Shown piece after piece: positions 8,685 through 16,853 of a stretch of 59,102 bases of DNA. Origin of the DNA: Allobacillus saliphilus (lineage in GTDB: Bacteria > Bacillota > Bacilli > Bacillales > Alkalibacillaceae). A program made the position numbers and the translations under genes. Numbering within the stretch: the first letter of the stretch is position 1; each line of letters opens with the position of its first letter. Below the pieces are notes generated by a model. It made no database searches. It worked only from the letters and a program-made list of their open reading frames with translations, and was not told the origin of the DNA. The stretch covers positions 1 through 59,102 of the forward strand of contig NZ_JAGSIE010000025.1 of assembly GCF_018138385.1 (NCBI RefSeq), read 5' to 3'.

Positions 8685-8775
8685 GGGCGGCTCGACGCAT
8701 TTGTCGGGCGGCTTGACGCGGTTGTCGGGTGGCTCGGCGCATTTGTCGGGCGGCTCGACGCGTTTGACGGACAGC
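8685..8775. repeat. 21-bp tandem repeat array B
   Basis: Four units of exactly 21 bp (8685-8768) read GGGCGGCTCGA followed by CGCGTTTGTC with minor changes; a decayed fifth follows. This is the same family as the array at 1656 (15 of 21 consensus positions shared, same orientation). It lies between the etfA terminator and the trxA promoter region. The open frame on the minus strand is a by-product of the period, not a gene. Confidence 0.88.
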
Positions 8776-8814
8776 TTGCACGACACGTTTAAGACCAAGA
8801 GTTGCTTTCCTATC

Positions 8815-8855
8815 AAAAAACCGGCTATATTCCCCTAAAGGAATTAGCCGGTTTT
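8815..8855 (-). terminator. etfA intrinsic terminator
   Basis: The minus-strand stem AAAACCGGCTAATTCC pairs with GGGGAATATAGCCGGTTTT, followed by a T-run. It ends the fad/etf transcript. Confidence 0.88.
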
Positions 8856-8869
8856 GACTTTAAATAATA

Positions 8870-9841
8870 TTAACCTTTTAGCGCTTTAATTTCTTCCGTC
8901 AATGCTGGTACGACATCGAATAGATCTCCGACAATACCATAGTCAGCAACGTTGAAGATATTAGCTTCAGGGTCTTTGTTAATCGCAACGATAACTTTTG
9001 AGTTAGACATTCCTGCTAAGTGCTGGATTGCACCTGAAATACCGACTGCGATGTACAGGTCAGGTGTTACAACCTTACCAGTTTGTCCAATTTGAAGTGA
9101 ATAGTCACAGTAGCCAGCGTCAGCTGCTCCACGAGAAGCACCTACAGCTCCGCCTAATACATCTGCTAATTCATACAATGGATCGAATCCTTCTGCACTT
9201 TTCACACCACGTCCACCTGCAACGATAATGTTAGCCTCTGACAAATCAACACCTTCAGAAGCCTTACGAATGACTTCTTTAATTACCGTGCGAAGGTTTT
9301 GAACATCTACTTCTACTTTTTGAACATCACCAGAGCGGGATTCGTCTTTTTCAAGCGGTGCAATGTTATTCGGACGAATGGTAATGAATGTCTTACCATT
9401 TGTAATGACTTTTTTCTCGAAGGCTTTACCTGAATAAATTGGTCGGATGAATTTTACATCATCTCCACTTCCTTCGATTTCCGTCACATCAGAGATTAAT
9501 CCACTGTCCAATTTACTTGCAATTCGTGGTGACAAGTCTTTTCCTTCTGAGGTATGTCCCATAACAATGCCGTCTGGGTCTTCTTGCTCGATGACAGCCA
9601 TTGCTGCTTGTACATATCCATCAGAAGTATAGTTTTTCAAGTTTTCATGCTGCACGACAACCGCTCGGTCCGCACCATATTGAATTAATTCCTGTCCAAG
9701 AGACTCAAGGTCCCCGTCGCCTAAAACGGCTGCTACAACTTCACTATTTTCATCGATTTGGCGAGCAGCTGCAATATTTTCAAATGAAACGTTACGCAAC
9801 TCTCCGTCTCGAACTTCACTAATTACTAAATATTTCCCCAT
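8870..9841 (-). CDS. etfA: Electron transfer flavoprotein alpha subunit
   Basis: A 323-aa subunit that, with EtfB, accepts electrons from acyl-CoA dehydrogenases. The C-terminal FAD-binding domain is clear: GGRGVKS, then [17 protein letters not shown] and [27 protein letters not shown]. The N-terminal half shares the ETF fold. It is last in the fadR-fadB-etfB-etfA run, 27 bp after etfB, and is followed by a strong terminator. Confidence 0.96.
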   Translation of the reverse strand: MGKYLVISEVRDGELRNVSFENIAAARQIDENSEVVAAVLGDGDLESLGQELIQYGADRAVVVQHENLKNYTSDGYVQAAMAVIEQEDPDGIVMGHTSEGKDLSPRIASKLDSGLISDVTEIEGSGDDVKFIRPIYSGKAFEKKVITNGKTFITIRPNNIAPLEKDESRSGDVQKVEVDVQNLRTVIKEVIRKASEGVDLSEANIIVAGGRGVKSAEGFDPLYELADVLGGAVGASRGAADAGYCDYSLQIGQTGKVVTPDLYIAVGISGAIQHLAGMSNSKVIVAINKDPEANIFNVADYGIVGDLFDVVPALTEEIKALKG

Positions 9842-9868
9842 TGCTATTCTCCTTTCTGCACCTGTTGA

Positions 9869-10642
9869 TTAAAGTACTTTTGCTTCAGTTTTTAATAAAG
9901 AAATAAGCTCTTTTACTTGCTCGTCTGTTTCTCCTTCTAACACTTTTCCTGCTTCTTTTTCAGGTGGAAGGAAAACTTCGACAGTTTCAGTTGCCGCTTC
10001 AACATCATCTTCATCTAAATCAAGATCGTCGATTTCAAGTTCTTCTAACGGTTTTTTCTTCGCTTTCATAATCCCCGGTAAGGATGGGTAACGCGGTTCG
10101 TTCAAACCTTGTTGGCAAGTAACGAGTAGTGGTAGTGATGTTTCCACTTTTTCAACGTCACCTTCTACGTCCTTGTCAATTTTCACAGTATCTCCATCGA
10201 TTTCAAGCGATGTAATCGTCGTTACATATGGAATATCTAGCTTAGCAGCTAATCGTGGACCTACTTGACCACTCGCTTCATCAATCGCAACGTTACCAGC
10301 TAGAATAAGATCGACCTCTTTGTCTTCAAAGTATGCTTCCAAGATTCTTGTAGTCGTGACTTGGTCGCCCTCTTCAATGTCGTCTTCTGTGTTAATTAGA
10401 ACAGCTTTATCTGCTCCCATGGCTAGCGCTGTACGTAACTGTGACTCAGAATCTTCGTCACCGATTGTTACAACAGTCACTTCACCGCCGTGTTCATCAC
10501 GGACTTTAATTGCTTCTTCAATGGCATACTCGTCATATGGATTAATGATAAACTCAGCACCATCTGTATCGATTTTTCCACCATTGATTTGAATTTTTTC
10601 TTCTGTATCAAATGTTTTTTTCATCAGAACATAAATGTTCAT
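9869..10642 (-). CDS. etfB: Electron transfer flavoprotein beta subunit
   Basis: This 257-aa partner of EtfA has a single Rossmann-like domain. Family features are the nucleotide-binding stretch LAGNVAIDEASGQVGPRLAAKL and the recognition loop region near EPRYPSLPGIMKAKKKPL. It lies 18 bp after the enoyl-CoA hydratase gene, the same order as in B. subtilis, and works in fatty-acid beta-oxidation. Confidence 0.95.
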   Translation of the reverse strand: MNIYVLMKKTFDTEEKIQINGGKIDTDGAEFIINPYDEYAIEEAIKVRDEHGGEVTVVTIGDEDSESQLRTALAMGADKAVLINTEDDIEEGDQVTTTRILEAYFEDKEVDLILAGNVAIDEASGQVGPRLAAKLDIPYVTTITSLEIDGDTVKIDKDVEGDVEKVETSLPLLVTCQQGLNEPRYPSLPGIMKAKKKPLEELEIDDLDLDEDDVEAATETVEVFLPPEKEAGKVLEGETDEQVKELISLLKTEAKVL

Positions 10643-10660
10643 TGGATTACCTCCTTCATT

Positions 10661-11434
10661 CTACTGGTCTTTGAAATTTGGTTTTCTCTTTTCGATGAAA
10701 GCTTGAATTCCTTCTTTTGCATCTTCATTACCAAACACTTTGCCAAACTCTTCTGCCTCTCGTTTCACACCTTCTTTAAACTGAGAAGTCTGAGTGAATG
10801 GTACTAACTTCATAACAGCATTGATCGAAGGGCCACTTTTTGTTGCGAATTTTTTTGCTAGATTCATAGAAAATTCTTCTAATGAATCCTCATACACAGC
10901 ATGATTTGCGAGACCTAATGTTGCAGCTTCTTCGCCAGAGATTGGCTCTCCACTTAAAATCATTTCATAAGCTTTGGCCATACCTACATGCTGCGGCAAA
11001 CGTTGTGTCCCCGCAAAGCCTGGTATAATGCCAAGATTCAACTCTGGCAACCCGAGTTTAGCACTCTTGGTGACAATGCGAACGTGGCAGGACATCGCCA
11101 GTTCGAGTCCGCCTCCCAAGGCAGCTCCGTGGATTGATGCAATGACCGGAATCTTAAATTTTTCAATTCTCCGGAATAAATTTTGACCTTGACTGGAAAG
11201 ATCCTCGTAATCGTCGGCATTTTGTAAGGATGTAAATTCTTTAATGTCTGCACCGGCTGAGAAAAACTTGCCTTCGCCTTGAATGACTACCGTTTTGATC
11301 GTGGAATCATTTTCGACATCATCCAGCGCAGTCGCTAAATCTTTTAAAATCTGGGACGATAATGCATTAGCTGGTGGACTTTGAATGGTAACGGTTGCAA
11401 TATTTTCTTTTTTCGTTAAAGAGAGTGCATCCAT
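10661..11434 (-). CDS. fadB: Enoyl-CoA hydratase
   Basis: A 257-aa crotonase-fold protein that hydrates 2-enoyl-CoA in beta-oxidation. The oxyanion-hole motifs FSAGADIKEF and IHGAALGGGLELAM are present, and the catalytic region reads LPELNLGIIPGFAGTQRL with the expected Glu residues. It has no fused 3-hydroxyacyl-CoA dehydrogenase domain, so the name follows B. subtilis fadB usage, not E. coli. It lies 13 bp downstream of fadR in one operon. Confidence 0.92.
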   Translation of the reverse strand: MDALSLTKKENIATVTIQSPPANALSSQILKDLATALDDVENDSTIKTVVIQGEGKFFSAGADIKEFTSLQNADDYEDLSSQGQNLFRRIEKFKIPVIASIHGAALGGGLELAMSCHVRIVTKSAKLGLPELNLGIIPGFAGTQRLPQHVGMAKAYEMILSGEPISGEEAATLGLANHAVYEDSLEEFSMNLAKKFATKSGPSINAVMKLVPFTQTSQFKEGVKREAEEFGKVFGNEDAKEGIQAFIEKRKPNFKDQ

Positions 11435-11447
11435 TTACTCAACCCCT

Positions 11448-12035
11448 TTACGTATGTTTTTTTAAGCCGTTGGAAATAAGGAAATGTACATCCTTTGCCT
11501 GTTTTTTCAAATCGTAGCGTTGATCCTGCATCACCCAATTGGTCACTACCTCATCAAGCATACCAAAAATCATCTGTCGAACCAACTTAATATTCAGATG
11601 ATTGTGGAATATTTTTTCTTCCACTCCACTTTTGATAATTGAGTCAATAATGTGTAGATAGCCTTTCAGCACATCATTAATTTGCGCGCGTAATCGTTTA
11701 TCGGATTGTCTTAATTCCAATTGGGTAACGACGGCTAGATGAGGATCTTCTGATAGTTGTCGAAAATGCGTATCAATTAATGCAAATAGTTTTTCATCTG
11801 CTCCCTCATCATTTTCAGTCGCTTTACGGATCCGCTCAATGAAGTTACCCATTTTCTCTTGAAATAAAGAGATGAGTAGATCTTCTTTATTTTTGAAATA
11901 AAGATAGATGGTTCCATCGGCTACCCCAGCTTTTTTAGCGATTTTTGATACTTGGGAACGGTGGTAGCCATTTTCTGCAATGACTTCCACCGCCGCATCT
12001 AATATTTGATTGTATTTTGGTTTTTCACTCTTCAT
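11448..12035 (-). CDS. fadR: TetR-family fatty-acid degradation repressor FadR
   Basis: A 195-aa TetR protein with the N-terminal HTH (ILDAAVEVIAENGYHRSQVSKIAKKAGV, then IYLYFKNKEDLL) and a helical ligand domain. B. subtilis FadR is released from DNA by long-chain acyl-CoA. Identity rests on its place between lcfA and fadB and on FadR-type operators in the window. It has its own strong promoter (12080-12108), with an operator over the start of transcription, which implies autoregulation. Confidence 0.92.
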   Translation of the reverse strand: MKSEKPKYNQILDAAVEVIAENGYHRSQVSKIAKKAGVADGTIYLYFKNKEDLLISLFQEKMGNFIERIRKATENDEGADEKLFALIDTHFRQLSEDPHLAVVTQLELRQSDKRLRAQINDVLKGYLHIIDSIIKSGVEEKIFHNHLNIKLVRQMIFGMLDEVVTNWVMQDQRYDLKKQAKDVHFLISNGLKKHT

Positions 12036-12055
12036 AAATTCTGACTCCCTAGAAT

Positions 12056-12073
12056 GAATGAATGGTCATTCAC
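12056..12073 (-). promoter_or_regulatory. FadR operator at the fadR promoter
   Basis: The sequence TGAATGAATGGTCATTCA differs from the FadR box TGAATGAnTAnTCATTCA at one fixed position. It begins 6 nt downstream of the fadR -10 and so covers the transcription start. Confidence 0.8.
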
Positions 12074-12079
12074 CTTTAA

Positions 12080-12108
12080 TCATATAAATAAATCGTATTG
12101 CTGTCAAC
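12080..12108 (-). promoter_or_regulatory. Sigma-A promoter of fadR-fadB-etfBA
   Basis: The minus strand has TTGACA, 17 nt, TATGAT, with five of six -10 matches and a perfect -35. It lies in the gap between lcfA and fadR, and the FadR operator adjoins it. Confidence 0.85.
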
Positions 12109-12131
12109 TACGATGCGACATTTTCAAACAA

Positions 12132-13817
12132 TTAGTTTAATTTTTCTCTTTCCTCATCGACTAACTTACGTCGTAAGATTTTTCCGACAGCTGTTTTAGG
12201 TAATTCTGTACGGAATTCGTACATTCTAGGAACTTTGAAGGCCGCGAGATTTTCACGACAAAACGTATTTAATTCCTTCTCTGACACATCATATCCATCT
12301 TTCAATACAATATATGCTTTAACAGTTTCTCCACGATAAGGATCTGGTACTCCAGCTACTACCGCTTCTTGAATAGCTTCATGCTCATAAAGAACTTCTT
12401 CCACTTCTCTTGGATAAATATTAAATCCACCTGCAATAATCATATCCTTTTTTCGATCGACGACATAGAAATATCCATCCTCATCCATTTTACCCATATC
12501 ACCTGTAAGGAGCCAGCCATCTTTTAAAGTCTTCGCTGTATCCTCTTCCCGATTCCAATAGCCTTTCATAACTTGTGGTCCTTTTACAGCTATTTCTCCG
12601 ACTTCTCCTACTGGCATTTCTTCCATTGTTTCAGCATTGACAATTTTGGAATCCGTATCTGGCCAAGGTATACCAATAGTTCCTGAGCGTCTATTTTCCC
12701 AAACTAAATTGGCATGTGTCACAGGAGAGGTCTCTGTTAGTCCATATCCTTCAACTAATCGACCACCCGTAACCTTTTCGAATCGTTGTTGAACCTCACT
12801 TGGTAATGGAGCTGAACCACTAATGCACGCTTCAACAGAAGAAAGATCATACTTGTTCAACTTTGGATGATTGAGAAGTCCAATATAAATTGTCGGGGCA
12901 CCCGGGAACATCGTTGGTCGCTCTTTTTGGATGGTTTTCAACACAGTATCGACATCAAATTTCGGGATAAGTATCATTTTCTGAGCCATCATGATCGATA
13001 AGTTCATTACAGTCGTCATCCCATAAACGTGGAAAAACGGCAAAATTCCAAGAATGCTTTCTTTCGCATACTCCGTTTTATATAACCAGTTCGAACACAT
13101 TTGTGTGTTGGATACTAAATTGTAGTGTGTAAGCATTACCCCTTTAGGATAACCCGTCGTTCCACCAGTGTATTGTAACAAAGCCAAGTCTTCCACAGGG
13201 TCAATCTCAACAGGTGTATAATCCGTCGTGGAATCATCCATTACTTTTGTCCAAACATGCGTATCACCTGAATGCTCAGGTTTAACTACCATATTGTATT
13301 CACGTTTTTGAATGAATGGATAAATTAAGTTTTTCGGAAATGGTAAATAATCCTTGATACCGGTTACAATAATGTGTTCGATATCTGTTTCTGGCTTCAC
13401 AGTCGTTGTTCTCGGCAACAAAATATCTAAACAAACGATAAATTTCGCGCCAGAGTCCTTCATTTGATATTCTAATTCACGTTCTGTGTACAATGGGTTT
13501 GTTTGCACAACAGTTGCTCCACCAAGCAATGCACCATAATAAGCAATTACTGCTTGCGGTGTATTCGGAAGCATGATAGCAACTCGATCATCCTTCTCTA
13601 ACCCTAATGATTGTAAATAGGATGCGAATTTTCTTGCTGAATCGTAAACTTCTTGAAACGATAATTCTGTCCCCATAAAATGAACGGCAATTTTATCAGG
13701 AAAACGACTCGCAGATTCTTCCAAATATTCATGAAGTGGTCTTTTGTCGTATTCCATCGTTGGTGAAACTTGTTCTGGATAATGTTTAAACCATGGTTTC
13801 ACTACGTCTACCCCCAT
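12132..13817 (-). CDS. lcfA: Long-chain fatty acid-CoA ligase
   Basis: A 561-aa ANL-superfamily enzyme that activates fatty acids through an acyl-adenylate. It shows the P-loop YTGGTTGYPKG (about 216-226), the adenine motif VEGYGLTETSPV, the GWLLTGDMGKMDEDGYFYVVDRKKDMI hinge region split by a linker, and the C-terminal catalytic Lys in KTAVGKILRR. I moved the start to the ATG at 13817, since an AGGAGG lies 8 nt upstream, while the earlier ATG at 13841 would be only a few nt from the predicted transcription start. It heads the fad cluster. Confidence 0.95.
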   Translation of the reverse strand: MGVDVVKPWFKHYPEQVSPTMEYDKRPLHEYLEESASRFPDKIAVHFMGTELSFQEVYDSARKFASYLQSLGLEKDDRVAIMLPNTPQAVIAYYGALLGGATVVQTNPLYTERELEYQMKDSGAKFIVCLDILLPRTTTVKPETDIEHIIVTGIKDYLPFPKNLIYPFIQKREYNMVVKPEHSGDTHVWTKVMDDSTTDYTPVEIDPVEDLALLQYTGGTTGYPKGVMLTHYNLVSNTQMCSNWLYKTEYAKESILGILPFFHVYGMTTVMNLSIMMAQKMILIPKFDVDTVLKTIQKERPTMFPGAPTIYIGLLNHPKLNKYDLSSVEACISGSAPLPSEVQQRFEKVTGGRLVEGYGLTETSPVTHANLVWENRRSGTIGIPWPDTDSKIVNAETMEEMPVGEVGEIAVKGPQVMKGYWNREEDTAKTLKDGWLLTGDMGKMDEDGYFYVVDRKKDMIIAGGFNIYPREVEEVLYEHEAIQEAVVAGVPDPYRGETVKAYIVLKDGYDVSEKELNTFCRENLAAFKVPRMYEFRTELPKTAVGKILRRKLVDEEREKLN

Positions 13818-13850
13818 AAATGATTCCTCCTTATTTTTCATCTTACCTTT

Positions 13851-13879
13851 ATTATATACATTATTTCCGGAAATTTAAA
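13851..13879 (-). promoter_or_regulatory. Putative sigma-A promoter of lcfA
   Basis: A perfect TATAAT lies 17 nt from a weak -35, TTTAAA, on the minus strand. A weak -35 is plausible for a regulated promoter. Confidence 0.55.
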
Positions 13880-13907
13880 ATAGAATTTAAAATTGTCTGA
13901 AAATAAG

Positions 13908-13925
13908 TGAATGAATATTCATCTG
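13908..13925. promoter_or_regulatory. Putative FadR-like box upstream of lcfA
   Basis: TGAATGAATATTCATCTG matches the FadR box in all but its last three fixed positions and contains the dyad TGAATATTCA. It is about 60 nt upstream of the predicted lcfA start of transcription, farther than expected for a simple blocking site. Confidence 0.5.
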
Positions 13926-14094
13926 TTCTTATTTAAATAACCTATATGTAAATGCTCCTAGTAGAAAAATGCTTATACAATAGTGCGGTTCCGGTGGATT
14001 AACTTTTAGCATGTTTCTAAATCCAAAAGGTTATGATAATGTAATAATAAGAAAATTCTAGAAATGAAGATTTCATTTGAAAGTAGGTATTGTT

Positions 14095-14385
14095 ATGTGG
14101 ATTATATTAGGTCTTATTGCTGTAGTAGCTACACTTATAAATATCTATATGTACATAGCTGGAAGAGATTATAAGCTTGCTATGGCAATTGGATTATCAT
14201 TTACAGCATTTACTTTATGTTCAGAATACAGCCTTGTAGCTCAATGGGTAAAAGCGGAAGATTGGGCAGCTTTATCGGATGTAGTCTCAGGTATGGAAAG
14301 TGTGCTATGGCTATTAACGATTGCTTCAATTTTACTAAATATAAGCCCTATATTTCTTGAACGATTAAAAAATGACGCCCATTAG
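14095..14385 (+). CDS. Unknown small membrane protein
   Basis: I do not recognise this 96-aa protein. It has three hydrophobic segments: an N-terminal helix (WIILGLIAVVATLINIYMYI), a middle one (LAMAIGLSFTAFTLCSEYSL) and a C-terminal one (VLWLLTIASILLNISPIFL), joined by short polar loops. I start at the ATG at 14095, which has AAGTAGGT 6 nt upstream; the in-frame TTG at 14077 lacks a site. It is a lone plus-strand gene between minus-strand lcfA and mutS2, at the place of yshE in B. subtilis. Its stop lies inside the convergent terminator. Confidence 0.7.
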   Translation: MWIILGLIAVVATLINIYMYIAGRDYKLAMAIGLSFTAFTLCSEYSLVAQWVKAEDWAALSDVVSGMESVLWLLTIASILLNISPIFLERLKNDAH

Positions 14386-14398
14386 CCTGGACGTCATT
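14366..14398 (-). terminator. Terminator of the mutS2/small-peptide transcript
   Basis: The stem AATGACG/CGTCATT, extended by CCA/TGG, is followed on the minus strand by TTTTTTAATC. On the plus strand there is no T-run. The stop codon of the opposing gene is in the loop. Confidence 0.7.
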
Positions 14399-14404
14399 GA
14401 TTCA

Positions 14405-14485
14405 TCAATTCATCACCATAAATACAACCCCGATAATCATAAACAAAACCGCCACAACAACTAACACTTTTGCTAATGTTTCCAT
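14405..14485 (-). CDS. 26-aa hydrophobic peptide
   Basis: A small ORF 20 bp downstream of mutS2 and in the same direction encodes METLAKVL, then a hydrophobic run (VVVAVLFMIIGVVFMVMN) forming one membrane helix. An AAGGAG site lies 8 nt upstream of the ATG, and a terminator follows directly after the stop, so the transcript geometry fits translation. It has an acidic/basic N-terminal end and no hydrophilic C-terminus. I do not recognise a family; it may be a membrane microprotein or a chance ORF. Confidence 0.6.
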   Translation of the reverse strand: METLAKVLVVVAVLFMIIGVVFMVMN

Positions 14486-14504
14486 GTCTAATCTCCTTGT
14501 TGTT

Positions 14505-16853
14505 CTATTTAAGCGAAAGGATTGTCACACCACTTCCACCTTCATTTGGATGACCTAAATGATAGCTTTTGATTGACCGATGATTTCGAGCGAATGCATG
14601 GACACCCTTCATTAACGCTCCGGTCCCTTTTCCATGAATAATTGATACTTGATGGTATCCTGCCAATAGGGCATCATCTAGATATTTTTCCAACCGATGT
14701 AGGGCATCCTCGTATCTTTCACCTCTTAAATCCAATTCTGTCTTCACGTGACTTTGTCTCCCGCGAACAGTAGCCATTGGCGTCGTCTTTTGCTCTTTTT
14801 CTTTTCGTTTAATGAGCTGTAATTGTTTTTTTGGTACCTTCATTTTCATAATTCCGAGCTGAACTTCATACTCATTGTCATTCAATTGAGAGACAATATG
14901 ACCTTTTTGGTTGAAGGAAGATACATGAACTTCGTCGCCTGATTCAAATACGTCTGGTTGGTCTGTTGTCTCCATCTGTTGTTTTTGATCGGTCTCTTGT
15001 AAAGCTTCTTTTTGGTCCGAAATTTTCTTCCGGGCGTCAATTAATTGGTGTTCTTTGATTTCTGCTGAACTTTTCATTTGTCGAAGTTCTTGTAAAATTG
15101 ATTCCGCTTCTTGTTCTGCCTGATCAACAATCTTCTGGGCCTTTTTCTTAGCCGCTTCTTGGTAATCCTCTTTCTTTGCTAAGTAGCGGTCATATTCCCG
15201 TTTCAATTCTTCACGTAGTCTCTCGGATTCTTGTAAAATTTCTTCCGCTTCTTCAAAGTCTTTCTCAGCTTGCTTTCTGGACGTCTCCAATGAAGCAATC
15301 ATATTTTCTACAGATCGGCTATCCTCGTGAATCATCGTTTTTGCTTGTTCGATAATTTCTGGCTTCAAACCGATTCTTCCAGAAATCTCAAAAGCATTAC
15401 TTCGACCCGGTACACCGATCAGTAATCGATAGGTAGGTTGTAATGTCTCCACGTCAAATTCAACGGAAGCATTGATGACTTGCTCTCGATTATATCCGTA
15501 TGCTTTTAGTTCCGGATAATGGGTTGTCGCAATGACTCTGGCGTTAAAGTTGACGACATAGTCCAAAATGGACATGGCAAGACCTGCACCTTCTTGAGGG
15601 TCTGTACCTGCACCGAGCTCATCGAACAGGACCAACGAATTCGAATTAAACCGCTCAATAATGGATGCGATATTCGTCATATGACTGGAAAACGTACTTA
15701 AATTTTGCTCAATGGATTGCTCATCACCTATATCCGCAAACACGTGGTCAAATACAGCAAGCTGACAGCCATCAAGCGCAGGGACTTGCAAACCCGATTG
15801 GGCCATTAATGTACATAATCCTACCAGTTTTAATGTAACTGTCTTACCGCCCGTATTTGGACCAGTAATTAATATTGCACGATAGTCTTTTCCGATTTCG
15901 ATATCATTACTGACCACTTTATTTTCAGGAATGAGTGGATGTCGAGCTTGGACCATTTTAATGTAACCGTCATGGTTCATTTCAGGTTTTGCTGCACGAA
16001 TTTGCTGAGCATACTTCGCTTTAGCAAATAAGAAATCAATTTTTTGTAAAATATCCCCATTATGCTCTAACGGTTCCGCGTCTTGCTGAACTAATTCCGT
16101 TAACCGAGTCAAAATCCGTTCAATCTCTTGTTGTTCTTCCACCTTTGAAGCTTGCAACTTATTATTTAACTCAACGACCGCTTGTGGTTCGATAAATAGC
16201 GTCTGACCGGAGGAGGATGAATCGTGAACAATGCCACCAAAACTTCCTCGATGTTCGGATTTAACTGGAAGAACGTAGCGATCATTTCTAATCGTGACAA
16301 TGGCATCTGATAACTTACTGCTAGAAGTTCGGGTATACCCTTCCAGTCGGTCACGTATACTGCTCTCCGACGAGCGGATTTGGCTACGTATTCTTCTTAG
16401 GGTTTGCGAAGCACTATCGATCACTTTGCCATCTTGATCGATGCACATATGAATCTCTTTCTCGAGGTTACTAAGCGGTTCAATTTGTTCAACTAAATTG
16501 ATTAGAACCGGCGTATCCACTTCTTCTATATCTTGAACAAATATTTTCACCCGTTTACTCCCGCGCAATGTATCCGAAATCTCGAGCAGTTCTGTCGCAC
16601 TCAACATTCCACCGATTTTAGCACGTTTTGTACTTCCACGAAGGTCATGAATACCACCTAATGGCATATGCCCTTGTGTTCGTAAAACTTGAACCGCTTC
16701 ATCCGTTTCGTTTTGCCATCGAATGACTTCTTCAAAATCAGCTGAAGGCATTAACTTTGCAGCCGCTTCTTTTCCGCGATTTGTTTCCGCATGATCCACG
16801 ATTTGCTTGATCAATTTTGGGAATTCAAGTTGTTTCATTATTTTTTGATCCAT
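14505..16853 (-). CDS. mutS2: Endonuclease MutS2
   Basis: A 782-aa MutS2-family protein lacking the MutS mismatch-recognition domain. It has a clamp/lever region, the ATPase core with Walker A GPNTGGKT (331-338), Walker B LVLFDELGAGTDP and a signature ATTHYPELKAYGY, then a long coiled coil (about 515-625) and a C-terminal Smr nuclease domain (DLRGERYEDAL, HGKGTGAL). Family roles include suppressing recombination and, in Bacillus, rescuing collided ribosomes. Its ATG overlaps the polX stop, so polX and mutS2 are translationally coupled. Confidence 0.96.
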   Translation of the reverse strand: MDQKIMKQLEFPKLIKQIVDHAETNRGKEAAAKLMPSADFEEVIRWQNETDEAVQVLRTQGHMPLGGIHDLRGSTKRAKIGGMLSATELLEISDTLRGSKRVKIFVQDIEEVDTPVLINLVEQIEPLSNLEKEIHMCIDQDGKVIDSASQTLRRIRSQIRSSESSIRDRLEGYTRTSSSKLSDAIVTIRNDRYVLPVKSEHRGSFGGIVHDSSSSGQTLFIEPQAVVELNNKLQASKVEEQQEIERILTRLTELVQQDAEPLEHNGDILQKIDFLFAKAKYAQQIRAAKPEMNHDGYIKMVQARHPLIPENKVVSNDIEIGKDYRAILITGPNTGGKTVTLKLVGLCTLMAQSGLQVPALDGCQLAVFDHVFADIGDEQSIEQNLSTFSSHMTNIASIIERFNSNSLVLFDELGAGTDPQEGAGLAMSILDYVVNFNARVIATTHYPELKAYGYNREQVINASVEFDVETLQPTYRLLIGVPGRSNAFEISGRIGLKPEIIEQAKTMIHEDSRSVENMIASLETSRKQAEKDFEEAEEILQESERLREELKREYDRYLAKKEDYQEAAKKKAQKIVDQAEQEAESILQELRQMKSSAEIKEHQLIDARKKISDQKEALQETDQKQQMETTDQPDVFESGDEVHVSSFNQKGHIVSQLNDNEYEVQLGIMKMKVPKKQLQLIKRKEKEQKTTPMATVRGRQSHVKTELDLRGERYEDALHRLEKYLDDALLAGYHQVSIIHGKGTGALMKGVHAFARNHRSIKSYHLGHPNEGGSGVTILSLK

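Noticed and set aside
8622-8816. Minus-strand frame with repeated EPPDK-like words
   Set aside because: It is the translation of the 21-bp array and lacks a ribosome site.
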